This document shows, in pieces, positions 41,501-49,016 of a stretch of DNA of 64,000 nt. The notes under the pieces were generated by a model, which searched no databases, had not been told where the DNA came from, and saw only the letters and a program-made list of their open reading frames with translations. Origin of the DNA: Streptomyces sp. TP-A0356 (GTDB taxonomy: Bacteria; Actinomycetota; Actinomycetes; Streptomycetales; Streptomycetaceae). Both the position numbers and the translations under genes were made by a program. Position 1 is the stretch's first letter. Each line of letters begins with the position of its first letter. The DNA lies in NCBI RefSeq assembly GCF_001417775.1, contig NZ_BBZJ01000029.1, positions 62,001-126,000 on the forward strand, given 5' to 3'.

Positions 41501-42442
41501 GCGGAGGAGGAGGAGCGCAAGCGTGTCGAAGCCGAGCGTCGCAAGGCCATGGAGTCCGGTGACACGGGTGTCACGGGCACCGACGCCAAGCTGACCGCCG
41601 ACGACCGTGCCCTGCTGCTCAAGGCCTGCGGCCAGACGTGCGTGGACCAATGGGACCAGGCGAGCGCCGCCGTCGCTGCGTCCGTCATCGACTGGATCAA
41701 GAAGAACGGCGCCGACGTCCTCATCGAGGTCATCGGCGTCAACGACGCCAAGCGCTGCTTCGGTAAGGGCGATGTCGAGAGCTGTCTGTGGACGGCCGTG
41801 AACGCGGCCAGCTTCGCGGTCCTCATCGGCAAGCTCCCCGCGGTGACGAAGGCGATCGCCGTCATCGCCTCGAAGATCGGCAAGTTCTTCGAGGAGGCCG
41901 AGTGGGGCAAGCGCACGCTGGACCAGCTCCGGAAGGTCATCGAGGCCGCGAAGAAGGAACCCGACAAGGGCTCGATCGGCAAGTCCAGCACCCCTTGCGA
42001 GCATCCCGGCGCGGAGAGCTGCAAGAACATCACGTTCCCTGACAAGAACCGGCCGGAGCTCGGGTCCGACGGCAAGTACCACCTGAAGGAAGGCGACACC
42101 GAGAAGCAGATCGACAACCCGAACGATCTCAGTGACACCATCGGTGACATCGACGTGATCAAGGACGGTGTTCTGTGGGAGAACAAGACGGTCACAGCCC
42201 GTAAGCTCACGGACGAGCAGCTGAGGAATTGGGTACGGAAGCACGTGGGCAAGAAAGTCGACTCCTACCGTCGTGCCCGGCCCTTCCTCAAGGGCTATGA
42301 GGGTGCACCGATCGGCATCCGGTTCGAGGACCCTGCCATCAACACCATCAATCCCGGCCTGAAGTCCCTCGTGGAGGAGCGCATCCGGGAGCTGCGCCAG
42401 GCGAACCCCGATCTCGACATTCGATTCTGGTGGCCACAATGA
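38543..42442 (+). CDS. Large secreted coiled-coil polymorphic toxin with candidate C-terminal nuclease domain
   Basis: A 1299-residue exported protein. I start it at GTG 38543 behind GAGGGGGAAG. The basic n-region MRTLTRLGRRPRQRQ and hydrophobic core lead to a cleavage site after residue 45 (APASA). Residues about 90-330 are a helical domain with paired Cys. About 370-1006 is Ala/Lys/Glu-rich coiled coil (for example AEKKAEDLKGSATSARGDAD). A pre-toxin segment follows (about 1015-1130), including CFGKGDVESCLW. After CEHPGAESCKN comes a distinct C-terminal domain with GDIDVIKDG and ENK (Asp1202 or Asp1204, Glu1213, Lys1215), a PD-(D/E)xK-like nuclease signature. The gene overlaps its presumed immunity gene (ATGA). 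Confidence 0.8.
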   Translation: MRTLTRLGRRPRQRQRLRQRFTAATILTVSTSVVAGLISAAPASAAPRAADEQDTGLYSNSIGEGPRLDRCTAGVALHIGGPAMKAKAIEGLTGTDEQLQAIIGNPANYYAQMGAAMVTDRDSASGYLKNSRERKDALEAANKVYAQTAFSDQITLHAPEFDKSITDFTLGARSELLNKFGQDGHAVPGQAVIDKATALYNANKGKDSWNDLAAQEMLKDAGSSAYRRTTASDLAYYLRHGGYPDTAPEPGTAEFRVEAEALKGAFGACDSLNPVDARRVMNQVVLTAGAEWEQEYASQAAPRATIIKAESDASRAAVDATDAMIDSVGQAWLAEQILLWQKYWADKPADDILRPAKSVFDKAAKDLAKARTNAAAAADRAIKLAAAAKTASTSADGAQTEAYKIADARHEPRGRGLSYAQQSVQVAKASAAAAEATSQAAQTASNAAKATAKDTATLLKLAQTKAHAVNTEFRRAAAEEAARQAKAAADSAESYANKAAANATTAKNAQKTAAEQKEIARKEAENAAAKATTAELERANAAAYRATAASERSKAETAEKKAEDLKGSATSARGDADSAADTASAKRIAAERAEADAEFARDQAYQAEQQKKAYEARAAALESAAAAAEGTDAAADAKKAATDARTAADQAAHDAAGARQAADDATTAAVNARTAATKAKSSAIRSRKAADDAWNSYWGAFSAAQTAHAAAAEAIDASKEAAANAKKAGEEAAKAKEQAKIAHDNAVAAHDEALKTAKSAAETVGEAYATTQAALAARDSADKARAPANTAISMGTAYQETDSAAAFAVLAGQQSLTYAEQEAKAAEAKSAEAQRMAKEAQALADKASKDDKAAATASAQAAKDASRAATAYRNAQASAQEARTAAVEATKLADEADGYAVRAGGSAVNATLSANSAEAEAAAADNEATQAEKSAAGARQAAKEATDQADAADFSARRAASDAAGAQDAADNANQAASDAQKAAARAEEEERKRVEAERRKAMESGDTGVTGTDAKLTADDRALLLKACGQTCVDQWDQASAAVAASVIDWIKKNGADVLIEVIGVNDAKRCFGKGDVESCLWTAVNAASFAVLIGKLPAVTKAIAVIASKIGKFFEEAEWGKRTLDQLRKVIEAAKKEPDKGSIGKSSTPCEHPGAESCKNITFPDKNRPELGSDGKYHLKEGDTEKQIDNPNDLSDTIGDIDVIKDGVLWENKTVTARKLTDEQLRNWVRKHVGKKVDSYRRARPFLKGYEGAPIGIRFEDPAINTINPGLKSLVEERIRELRQANPDLDIRFWWPQ

Positions 42443-42855
42443 GTTACATCTTCACCGTGAGTGACACCGACGAGGACGTCTGGGAACCCGCCCTGGCCGT
42501 CGGCCAGCTGTTCATGGGGGGCGCCAACGCCCTCAGTTCCCTGGTCCTCAAGGTGCCGAGCGGACTCGACGACATCTCCGGCGACTGGGTGAAGATCGAC
42601 ACCAGCCAGTACGGGGCGTTCGTCGAGGCGGCTCTGAGGAAGCGGGGCTCCGCCAGCCACCCGGAGCTCATGTCCCTGATGGACGGACTGCTCCCCGTGA
42701 TGATCATGCTGGCCGACAGGAGCGGCGTCGGGATCACGGCGAGCACTCCGGCTGAACGCGCCTACTTGGAATGGGCGCGGGACAGAGACCGCGTGCTGCA
42801 CGGGCACATCGTGGAACAGCGCGACGGCAGCGTCCACGTCTGGGGCCGCGACTGA
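42439..42855 (+). CDS. Candidate immunity protein for the upstream toxin
   Basis: A 138-residue acidic, cytoplasmic protein with no signal peptide and no family I recognise. The start ATG overlaps the toxin stop by four bases, which is the standard arrangement for polymorphic toxin-immunity pairs. It begins MSYIFTVSDTDEDVWEPALA. Its acidity suits binding a basic nuclease domain. A terminator follows it, so toxin and immunity form one transcription unit. The immunity role is inferred from position, size and charge. Confidence 0.7.
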   Translation: MSYIFTVSDTDEDVWEPALAVGQLFMGGANALSSLVLKVPSGLDDISGDWVKIDTSQYGAFVEAALRKRGSASHPELMSLMDGLLPVMIMLADRSGVGITASTPAERAYLEWARDRDRVLHGHIVEQRDGSVHVWGRD

Positions 42856-42899
42856 TCTTCAGGCGTGCGGTCTCTCCAGCCGCGCTGTACCCGTAGGCC

Positions 42900-42932
42900 G
42901 GGGAGCAGGCATGCCACGCATTCCTGCTCCCC
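42900..42932 (+). terminator. Terminator after the toxin-immunity unit
   Basis: GGGGAGCAGG (42900-42909) and CCTGCTCCCC (42923-42932) are perfect ten-base arms around a 13-base loop. Confidence 0.8.
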
Positions 42933-42957
42933 ACCGGTCACTCCGTTCGAGGGAAGC

Positions 42958-43689
42958 ATGAGAACAACCGCAAGGATCACGGCCTTTCTCACCGGTGCCG
43001 TCCTGCTGACCACCGCGGCATGCAGCGGCGACTCGGGAACCGGTCATGCAAAGGGCGCGAAGAAGGACGACGTCGCGTCCTCCGTCTCGGGTCACCAGCA
43101 GGGCAGCACGGGTGCCGACGCCGGCCCCGCCAAGACGCTCGGCAAGAAGCGGCTCGACCAGGTCGTCATAGAAGGGACCGTCGCCGGATACAAGGTGAGC
43201 AAGCTCGCCGATCGGGACATCCCGCTCGACGGCGGGTACAGCGTGAACCGGAAGGAGTGTGCGCCCATCGGTGCGTTGATCGGCGGTCATCTGCCCGTGA
43301 AACCCGCGGGCGAGGTGTACCGGACGGTCAGGCCGGTCGATGCGAAGAACGCGACCGTGGGGAACGTATGGCTGTCCGCGTACGGCAGCGAACAGGCCGG
43401 CCGGGTTGTCGACACCCTCGGCACCGCCGTCGACATGTGCAAGGGCTCCTTCACCACCGCCGGGCTGACCTATCACTCGGTGGAGCGCATCGGGCCGGCC
43501 CGGCCCGGGGAGGTGGCCTTCCGAGTGACCGGTGATGTGGGCAAGCAGCAGATCACGATGAACTACCGGGTGGTGCGCGCCGGAACCGTCGTCGCGGGCT
43601 TCTACGGGGTGAACATGCTGCACCCCAAGGACGGAACGATTTCCGACGCCGTGGTGGACGCTCAGCTCGAGCGCCTCTCCAACGGCTGA
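42958..43689 (+). CDS. Lipoprotein of unknown function
   Basis: A 243-residue predicted lipoprotein. I start it at ATG 42958 after GAGGGAAGC; the longer frame runs through the upstream terminator. The lipobox is LLTTAAC, with the lipid-bearing Cys near residue 22. A flexible Gly/Ser/Lys-rich linker precedes a folded domain (about 65-243) with two further Cys (KECAPIGAL and DMCKGSF) and a mixed alpha/beta pattern. No enzyme motif is visible. It has its own transcription unit. Confidence 0.82.
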   Translation: MRTTARITAFLTGAVLLTTAACSGDSGTGHAKGAKKDDVASSVSGHQQGSTGADAGPAKTLGKKRLDQVVIEGTVAGYKVSKLADRDIPLDGGYSVNRKECAPIGALIGGHLPVKPAGEVYRTVRPVDAKNATVGNVWLSAYGSEQAGRVVDTLGTAVDMCKGSFTTAGLTYHSVERIGPARPGEVAFRVTGDVGKQQITMNYRVVRAGTVVAGFYGVNMLHPKDGTISDAVVDAQLERLSNG

Positions 43690-43725
43690 TTCGCCACCGG
43701 GGCGGCGGGAGCCGCAGCGGGCGCC

Positions 43726-44364
43726 CTAGAAGTTCTGCGACGCCCCCGCCAGCCCCAGCAACAGCACCCTGGTGAAGCTGCGCACCCACTCCTGGTCCGC
43801 CGGGCGGGCGCTCACCAGGGTGCGATGCACCACCGCCCCCGCCACCACGTCGAAGATCAGGTCGGCGGTGCGGGCCGCCTCCTCGGGTTCCGTCTCGGGG
43901 GGCAGCTCGCCGCGGGCCGTCGCGCGGGCACGGCCCTCCAGCACCAGGCGCTTCTGGCGGTCGACGATGGACGCGCGGATGCGTTCGCGCAGCGCGTCGT
44001 CCCGGGTGGACTCCGCCACGACCGCCATCAGCCCGCTCTTCGCCTCCGGGCGGTCCAGGATCGCCGCGAACTGGAGCACCACGCCCTCGATGTCCGCGGC
44101 CAGGCTGCCCCGGTCGGGCAGCTCCAGTTCGTCGAAGAGGGCCGCCACGGCGTCCACGACGAGTTCGTTCTTGCCCGCCCAGCGGCGGTAGAGGGTCGTC
44201 TTCGCAACCCCCGCCCGGGTCGCCACGTCTCCCAGCGTGAGTTTCGACCAGCCGAGCTCGACCAGCGCCTCCCGCGTGGCCTCCAGGATCGCGGCGTCCG
44301 CGGCGGTGCTGCGCGGGCGGCCGGGACGGGCGGCGGAGGGACTGCTCTGCATGTCAGTGACCAT
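43726..44364 (-). CDS. TetR-family regulator
   Basis: A 212-residue TetR protein. RPGRPRSTAADAAILEATRE precedes the HTH (LTLGDVATRAGVAKTTLYRR WAGKNELVVD). ATG 44364 follows GAGGCCGGAT; an upstream start at 44436 would enter the intergenic region. It is divergent from the thioredoxin/TPR gene. A TetR-like palindrome lies in the shared region, so it may control itself and that gene. Confidence 0.92.
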   Translation of the reverse strand: MVTDMQSSPSAARPGRPRSTAADAAILEATREALVELGWSKLTLGDVATRAGVAKTTLYRRWAGKNELVVDAVAALFDELELPDRGSLAADIEGVVLQFAAILDRPEAKSGLMAVVAESTRDDALRERIRASIVDRQKRLVLEGRARATARGELPPETEPEEAARTADLIFDVVAGAVVHRTLVSARPADQEWVRSFTRVLLLGLAGASQNF

Positions 44365-44457
44365 ATCCGGCCTCGTTCGTGGCGATATCTGGGCTTCGTG
44401 TGAAGTGGTGAGGGAGATCACCGGCGGACTGGCCATGGCGACCCCTGGAGGCAGTTA

Positions 44458-44474
44458 CGCTACGACTCGTAGCG
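44458..44474. promoter_or_regulatory. TetR-type operator CGCTACG-N3-CGTAGCG
   Basis: Perfect seven-base arms flank ACT in the 255-base region between the divergent TetR and thioredoxin genes. Its position suits repression of the rightward gene. Confidence 0.65.
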
Positions 44475-44619
44475 AAAGCGTGTGCGGACTCCGGGGTGAC
44501 GCGCGCCGAGCGACGACCACTGTTTCGCCGGGTGGGGACCCGGCATGTACGGCACCGTGCACGGCACGGCTTTCACAGCGCTTTTTCACAGCGGCCTACG
44601 GAAGGGGGAGGATGTACTC

Positions 44620-45594
44620 ATGCAGCCACGGAACATGTCCATGAGCGGAGTCGTCGACCTCGCCGCGGTGAAGGCGGCCCAGGAGGCCAAGGCGAAGGCG
44701 GAGCAGGCGCGCGCCGAAGCGGCCCGGCAGGGCGGGGGAGGGGCGGTCTCCCCGGCCGACCTCGTCATCGACGTCGACGAGGCGGGGTTCGAGCGCGACG
44801 TCCTGCAGCGGTCCACCGAGGTGCCGGTCGTCATCGACTTCTGGGCCGAGTGGTGCCAGCCCTGCAAGCAGCTGAGCCCCGTCCTGGAGCGGCTGGCCCA
44901 TGAGTACAGCGGCCGGTTCGTGCTCGCCAAGATCGATGTCGACGCCAACCAGATGCTGATGCAGCAGTTCGGCATCCAGGGGATCCCGGCGGTCTTCGCG
45001 GTCGTCGCCGGGCAGGCGCTGCCCCTCTTCCAGGGTGCGGCCCCCGAGCAGCAGATCCGCGCGACCCTCGACCAGCTCGTCCAGGTCGCCGAGCAGCGCT
45101 TCGGGCTGACCGGCCTGACCGTCGACCCCGACGCGGAGCCGGGCGCCGACCAGGTGGCCCCCCAGGCCCCGGCGGGTCCCCATGACGCGGTACTGGAGGC
45201 GGCCGTCCAGGCGCTGGACGCGGGCGACTTGGGCGGTGCGATCCAGGCGTACAAGAACGTGCTGAGCGACGACCCGGGCAACACGGAGGCCAAGCTCGGC
45301 CTCGCCCAGGCCGAGTTGCTGCAGCGGGTGCGGGACCTCGACCCGCAGCAGGTGCGCAAGGAAGCCGCCGAGAAGCCGGGTGACGTACCGGCGCAGATCG
45401 CCGCGGCGGACCTGGATCTGGTGGGCGGACACGTGGAGGACGCGTTCGGGCGGCTGGTCGAGACCGTGCGGCGTACGGCCGGGGACGACCGGGACGCGGC
45501 ACGGCTGCGGCTGCTGGAACTCTTCGAGGTGGTCGGTGCCGACGATCCCCGCGTGACCGCGGCGCGCCGGGCGCTCGCGCGGGCCCTGTTCTGA
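44620..45594 (+). CDS. Thioredoxin-domain/TPR protein (CnoX/YbbN-like)
   Basis: A 324-residue cytoplasmic protein. After a charged N-terminal extension, a thioredoxin domain (about 50-160) carries the intact active site WCQPC with Cys79 and Cys82, and the cis-Pro in GIQGIPAVF. A C-terminal TPR-like helical domain (about 205-324, for example VQALDAGDLGGAIQAYKNVL) matches CnoX/YbbN proteins, which hold oxidised or unfolded clients for GroEL. Unlike E. coli CnoX, the CxxC is complete, so redox activity is possible. ATG 44620 follows GGGGGAGG. It ends at a perfect terminator. Confidence 0.92.
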   Translation: MQPRNMSMSGVVDLAAVKAAQEAKAKAEQARAEAARQGGGGAVSPADLVIDVDEAGFERDVLQRSTEVPVVIDFWAEWCQPCKQLSPVLERLAHEYSGRFVLAKIDVDANQMLMQQFGIQGIPAVFAVVAGQALPLFQGAAPEQQIRATLDQLVQVAEQRFGLTGLTVDPDAEPGADQVAPQAPAGPHDAVLEAAVQALDAGDLGGAIQAYKNVLSDDPGNTEAKLGLAQAELLQRVRDLDPQQVRKEAAEKPGDVPAQIAAADLDLVGGHVEDAFGRLVETVRRTAGDDRDAARLRLLELFEVVGADDPRVTAARRALARALF

Positions 45595-45606
45595 CCAGTC
45601 GCTAAA

Positions 45607-45631
45607 CACCCGGGCATGTGATGCCCGGGTG
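45607..45631 (+). terminator. Perfect terminator after the thioredoxin/TPR gene
   Basis: CACCCGGGCAT and ATGCCCGGGTG form an 11-base perfect stem with a GTG loop, 12 bases after the stop. Confidence 0.9.
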
Positions 45632-45634
45632 AAA

Positions 45635-45711
45635 GATTTACCGACAGAGAGACACCGCGGCCGCGTTTTGCCAAATCTTGGTAATCGCGGCCGCTGTTAC
45701 TGGGAGTAAAT
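45635..45711. repeat. Nested inverted-repeat region
   Basis: Three symmetric layers share roughly one centre near 45675. GATTTAC (45635) pairs with GTAAATC (45705). Two CGCGGCCGC copies lie at 45657 and 45687. CCAA (45672) and TTGG (45679) form the inner pair. TTACT-GGG-AGTAA (45698-45710) overlaps the right outer arm. Confidence 0.55.
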
Positions 45712-45823
45712 CAGGGCCGTTGGTCTGTCGGGTTCTGTCCGCACTTCAACCGTTTCATCATCTCCTTCTGCACCACGAAGAGTTGCCGGTCGACGCCGAT
45801 GGGTCGCTGTTCGGTTATCTGGC

Positions 45824-45841
45824 CGTTACTAGCGAGTAACG
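45824..45841. promoter_or_regulatory. Palindrome CGTTACT-N4-AGTAACG
   Basis: Perfect seven-base arms around AGCG. The TTACT/AGTAA core recurs at 45698-45710 with a three-base spacer. It is a candidate regulator-binding site for the DUF6230 operon. Confidence 0.5.
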
Positions 45842-46217
45842 AACCCCCTTGCGGGGGCGGCGAGAATGCACCACGATCGGCGACGCTCGGTCCATCGCCG
45901 TACCCCGACAGCCAGCCGGGTCAACGGGTTTCCCATGGGTCCCCACCGAGCAGGAGCCGGCGGCAGTGGCGCCGGGTCCTGGACAGGGGGGTCTCCGCCG
46001 CGGCGGAGCCTGTCCGGCAGGTTGTGCGTGATGCGTGTCAGGCGCGACCAGTGGTTGTCGCTCGGGGGTGATCGCCGGTGATTCGGGCGCGATTCGCGCC
46101 TCCGAGCGCGGGCGCTCTCCTTCCCGAGGACGTAGCACTTCTCCCATCCCTGCCCGGCTGAGCCGCCGACCGGTAGCGAGCTCGGGCCAGGAGATGTACG
46201 TCCGAGAAGGAGGAAAT

Positions 46218-46865
46218 ATGGAGTCCCAGGTGCGTGGCGGGACCAGATGGAAGCGGTTCGCTGTGGTCATGGTGCCCAGCGTCGCCGCGACGGCAGCGAT
46301 AGGCGTGGCCCTCGCGCAGGGTGCGCTCGCCGCGTCGTTCAGTGTGTCGGGACAGTCGTTCAAGGTCCGTGCCGCGTCACTCGACGGCAAGGGCTTCTCG
46401 CAGTACGGCGCCATCGACTCGGGTTACACGCTCTCCGGTGGAGGGGAAACGGGTCACCCCGTCGCGGTGTCGGCCTTCTCGAAGGCCACGATCACCAAGC
46501 TGTGCCAGTCGGTGGTCACCCCGAACATCCCGGTGATCGGCTCCGTCAGCCTGAAGCTGACGGCGGGCGACAGCACCGAAGAGGCCAAGAAGGTTCACGC
46601 CGAGAACCTGTACATCGACGTCGCCGACCTCGACGCCGGCTCCGCCGAGTTCCGGGGCATGGACATCGGTGTCGCCGGCAAGGACCTCAAGGGTCCGAAG
46701 CTCAAGGGCGGCAAGGAACTGTCGAACCCGAACGGCTTCGCCCAGCAGGCGGACGAGGCCGTCCTGACCGATGTGAAGCAGACGGCGTGGGCGACCACCG
46801 CCGGAACCTTCACGCTCCCCGGTCTGCACATGTCGCTGTCGACGGGTGTCAACGAGTGCTACTAG
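46218..46865 (+). CDS. DUF6230-family exported protein
   Basis: A 215-residue protein. ATG 46218 follows GAAGGAGGAAAT. An N-terminal hydrophobic segment (about 17-38, VVMVPSVAATAAIGVALAQG) with AALAAS-type cleavage could be a signal peptide or anchor. The rest is a beta-rich domain (SFSVSGQSFKVRAASLDGKG and TAWATTAGTFTLPGLHMSLS) ending NECY. These streptomycete proteins are unstudied; some carry a cholesterol-esterase label that the sequence does not justify. It is the first gene of a unit with DUF6114 and a secreted protein. Confidence 0.87.
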   Translation: MESQVRGGTRWKRFAVVMVPSVAATAAIGVALAQGALAASFSVSGQSFKVRAASLDGKGFSQYGAIDSGYTLSGGGETGHPVAVSAFSKATITKLCQSVVTPNIPVIGSVSLKLTAGDSTEEAKKVHAENLYIDVADLDAGSAEFRGMDIGVAGKDLKGPKLKGGKELSNPNGFAQQADEAVLTDVKQTAWATTAGTFTLPGLHMSLSTGVNECY

Positions 46866-46874
46866 GCACTCGAT

Positions 46875-46911
46875 GACGGGCGGGGGGAGCCGAAGGCACC
46901 CCCCGCCCGTC
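46875..46911 (+). terminator. Hairpin between DUF6230 and DUF6114 genes
   Basis: GACGGGCGGGGGG (46875-46887) and CCCCCCGCCCGTC (46899-46911) form a perfect 13-base stem directly after the DUF6230 stop. It probably attenuates expression of the downstream genes or ends an abundant mRNA. Confidence 0.8.
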
Positions 46912-46996
46912 CGCTCTCCGGCAGCACCCTTCACACCCCCCACACTCCGAAACACCACCCTCACCACAGCAACGCCGCACCAGGGAGCTGTTTTCC

Positions 46997-47542
46997 ATGA
47001 GCGCCGAGACTCCTGCCGCATCCGGCCAGTTCACCCGCCGGAGGCTGCAGTTCCGCGCCTGGCGGGGCACGAGGCCGTTCTGGGCCGGCCTGTTCGTCTT
47101 GCTCGGTGGCTTTCCGATCATGTACTTCCCGTACGCGCACCTGCAGTTCGGGCACCTGACGCTGGCGATGGCCACCACCGCGGGCGCCGGCTCCCTGATC
47201 ATCGGCGTGCTGCTCATAGTGCTGGGCATCAGCCTCTGGTTCCAGAAGCACATCCGGATCTTCGCGGGTGTCGCATCGATCCTGCTGGCGCTGGTGTCCA
47301 TCCCGGTGTCCAACTTCGGCGGGTTCGTCGTCGGCTTCCTGCTCGCGCTGGTCGGCGGGGCCATGGCCATCTCCTGGGCCCCCGGTGTACCGCCCGAGCC
47401 GCAGGCCCTGACGGGCGCCGAGCCGAACGGTGGATTCACGGAAGGTGTGGCCGTGCAGGGTGCCGACGGGGGGAGCGAGCCGAACGATCTGTCAGGAACG
47501 AGCCCGGCCAACGGGGCGAACGGGAGGCACAGTGCCGGCTGA
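46997..47542 (+). CDS. DUF6114-family membrane protein
   Basis: A 181-residue protein with four TM segments (about 29-48, 54-75, 78-95, 98-120) starting RPFWAGLFVLLGGFPIMYFP. A hydrophilic tail of about 55 residues rich in Gly, Asn and Glu follows. It is regularly found after DUF6230 genes. The stop overlaps the start of the secreted-protein gene by 11 bases. It may form a membrane platform for the two exported proteins; this is inference. Confidence 0.87.
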   Translation: MSAETPAASGQFTRRRLQFRAWRGTRPFWAGLFVLLGGFPIMYFPYAHLQFGHLTLAMATTAGAGSLIIGVLLIVLGISLWFQKHIRIFAGVASILLALVSIPVSNFGGFVVGFLLALVGGAMAISWAPGVPPEPQALTGAEPNGGFTEGVAVQGADGGSEPNDLSGTSPANGANGRHSAG

Positions 47543-48857
47543 CGAGGTGACCCACGGGACTGACGCGGATGCGTCCCGTGTGAGAACCGGGCCGCGCCAC
47601 GCGGCCCCCAGGAAGCCGCTGTTCACCAGGATCCACGTGCCGGCGGGCAAGGCGATAGCCCTCGCGGCGATGCCGACGGCGGTCCTCATGGGCATGGGGT
47701 TCACGCCGACGCTCGCCCGCGCGGACGACCACGCGTCGGCCAAGACCCTCACACCCGACGAGTACCAGAAGTGCGTGGAGGTCCTGGACAACTCCAAGGG
47801 TGCCAAGGACGCCTCGGCCACGCCGTCGCCCTCCGCCTCGGCGAGCGCGTCCAAGTCCGCCGACACGGCGGAGCCGACGCCGTCGGCCTCCGCGGACACG
47901 TCGTCGGGCAAGACGTCGTCGGGCAAGACCTCTTCGTCGGATTCAGGTTCCGGTGACAAGGCCACGCCCGCGCCGTCCGCCTCCTCGTCCTCCGCGAGCT
48001 CCTCGGGCAAGGCGCCGGGCAGCGGTACGTCCACGCCCGGCCCCGCGGCCTCCGCGGGCGGCGGCAATGTGCTGGAGGACATCGGCAACGCGCTCAAGAA
48101 CGTCCTCACGCCCGGCGGCAGTTCCTCGGCGAGCTCCTCCGCCACGCCGTCCCCCTCGGCCTCGGCGTCCGCGGCCAAGGAGACGAAGGGCACCTCCTCC
48201 ACCGTCACCGACACCACCAAGAAGGTCACCGACACGGTCAAGAAGACCGTGAAGGACACCACGGACACGGCGACCAAGGCGGCCTCCGAGGCCACCAAGG
48301 CGGCGGGTGACACCGTGAAGGCGGCGGCCTCGGCGACCGCGAGCCCGTCCCCGTCCCCGAGCTCCAGCGCCTCCGCGGCGAACTGCCCGGCGGCCACCCA
48401 GGACCAGGGCGGGGTCGAGAAGACCGTGGCCCTGCCCGACGCCCCCTGGCACCTCCAGGCCAGCTCGCTGCTGCTGAAGAGCGCGGACTACCAGGGCATC
48501 GTCAAGGTGCGCACGGCCAACGGCACTGTCAAGAAGGTCCTGAAGTACGTGATCTCCGGCGGCACCGACATCGGCGACCTGCATCAGCTCGTCGACGGCC
48601 AGAAGGGCGAGACCTACCACGTCCAGGGCGGCAAGGGCTCCTTGTCCACCATCCGCGACGGCAAGACGGTGATGTACACGGAGAGCATCTCCGGCAACCT
48701 CTTCGGCCTCATCCCGGTCACGTTCACCCCGGACAGCCCGCCGCCGCTGAACATCCCGCTGATCTACTTCACGAACGTGAAGGTCACCCAGGCCGGCCAG
48801 TTCGGCGGCACGCTCACCATCCCGGGGATGCACCAGTACGTCACCGGCGGGAGCTGA
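47532..48857 (+). CDS. Secreted Ser/Ala/Lys-rich protein of the DUF6230/DUF6114 unit
   Basis: A 441-residue exported protein starting at GTG 47532 (GGGAGG upstream). An N-terminal extension of about 35 residues precedes the signal segment (AIALAAMPTAVLMGMGFTP, then LARADD). Residues about 85-290 are low-complexity Ser/Ala/Lys/Thr, including amphipathic Lys/Thr repeats (TDTTKKVTDTVKKTVKDTTD). The C-terminal 150 residues (NCPAATQDQGGVEKTVALPD onward) are a folded beta-rich domain. This domain resembles neither an enzyme nor a lectin that I know. A strong terminator follows. It probably acts at the cell surface. Confidence 0.85.
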   Translation: MPADEVTHGTDADASRVRTGPRHAAPRKPLFTRIHVPAGKAIALAAMPTAVLMGMGFTPTLARADDHASAKTLTPDEYQKCVEVLDNSKGAKDASATPSPSASASASKSADTAEPTPSASADTSSGKTSSGKTSSSDSGSGDKATPAPSASSSSASSSGKAPGSGTSTPGPAASAGGGNVLEDIGNALKNVLTPGGSSSASSSATPSPSASASAAKETKGTSSTVTDTTKKVTDTVKKTVKDTTDTATKAASEATKAAGDTVKAAASATASPSPSPSSSASAANCPAATQDQGGVEKTVALPDAPWHLQASSLLLKSADYQGIVKVRTANGTVKKVLKYVISGGTDIGDLHQLVDGQKGETYHVQGGKGSLSTIRDGKTVMYTESISGNLFGLIPVTFTPDSPPPLNIPLIYFTNVKVTQAGQFGGTLTIPGMHQYVTGGS

Positions 48858-48891
48858 GCCCTCTCAAGACCAGTTCGGGAGCCGCACAAGT

Positions 48892-48930
48892 ACCGTGCCC
48901 CGCCGGGCGTTCTACCCGGCGGGGCACGGT
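48892..48930 (+). terminator. 16-base perfect-stem terminator
   Basis: ACCGTGCCCCGCCGGG (48892-48907) and its exact complement (48915-48930) flank a seven-base loop. It ends the secreted-protein operon. Confidence 0.9.
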
Positions 48931-48957
48931 GCTGCCCGCGCACTCGGCCGCAACACC

Positions 48958-48984
48958 GAGGGCGCCCCGGCGAGGGGCGCCCTC
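48958..48984 (-). terminator. pyk terminator
   Basis: GAGGGCGCCCC and GGGGCGCCCTC form a perfect 11-base stem with a five-base loop, 32 bases past the pyk stop. With the previous hairpin it makes a back-to-back pair between convergent genes. Confidence 0.85.
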
Positions 48985-49016
48985 ATGTGTCGTACGGGGT
49001 CCGTCAGTTGCGCCCG

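Larger units (their letters stand above)
45632..46217. other. 586-base regulatory gap before the DUF6230 operon
   Basis: No convincing gene is present. It contains nested inverted repeats (45635-45711), a second palindrome (45824-45841) and a CCCCC-TTGC-GGGGG hairpin close after it (45844-45857). The long leader and the density of symmetric elements suggest tight control of the operon starting at 46218 or an unrecognised structured RNA. Confidence 0.5.

Noticed and set aside
38552-42439. Leftward 1295-codon ORF across the toxin gene
   Set aside because: It is an antisense shadow of the Ala-rich toxin, with Leu/Gly/Arg bias and no recognisable motif.
48892-48984. Small RNA or tRNA suggested by two strong hairpins
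   Set aside because: The two perfect stems sit between convergent stops and are fully explained as back-to-back terminators.
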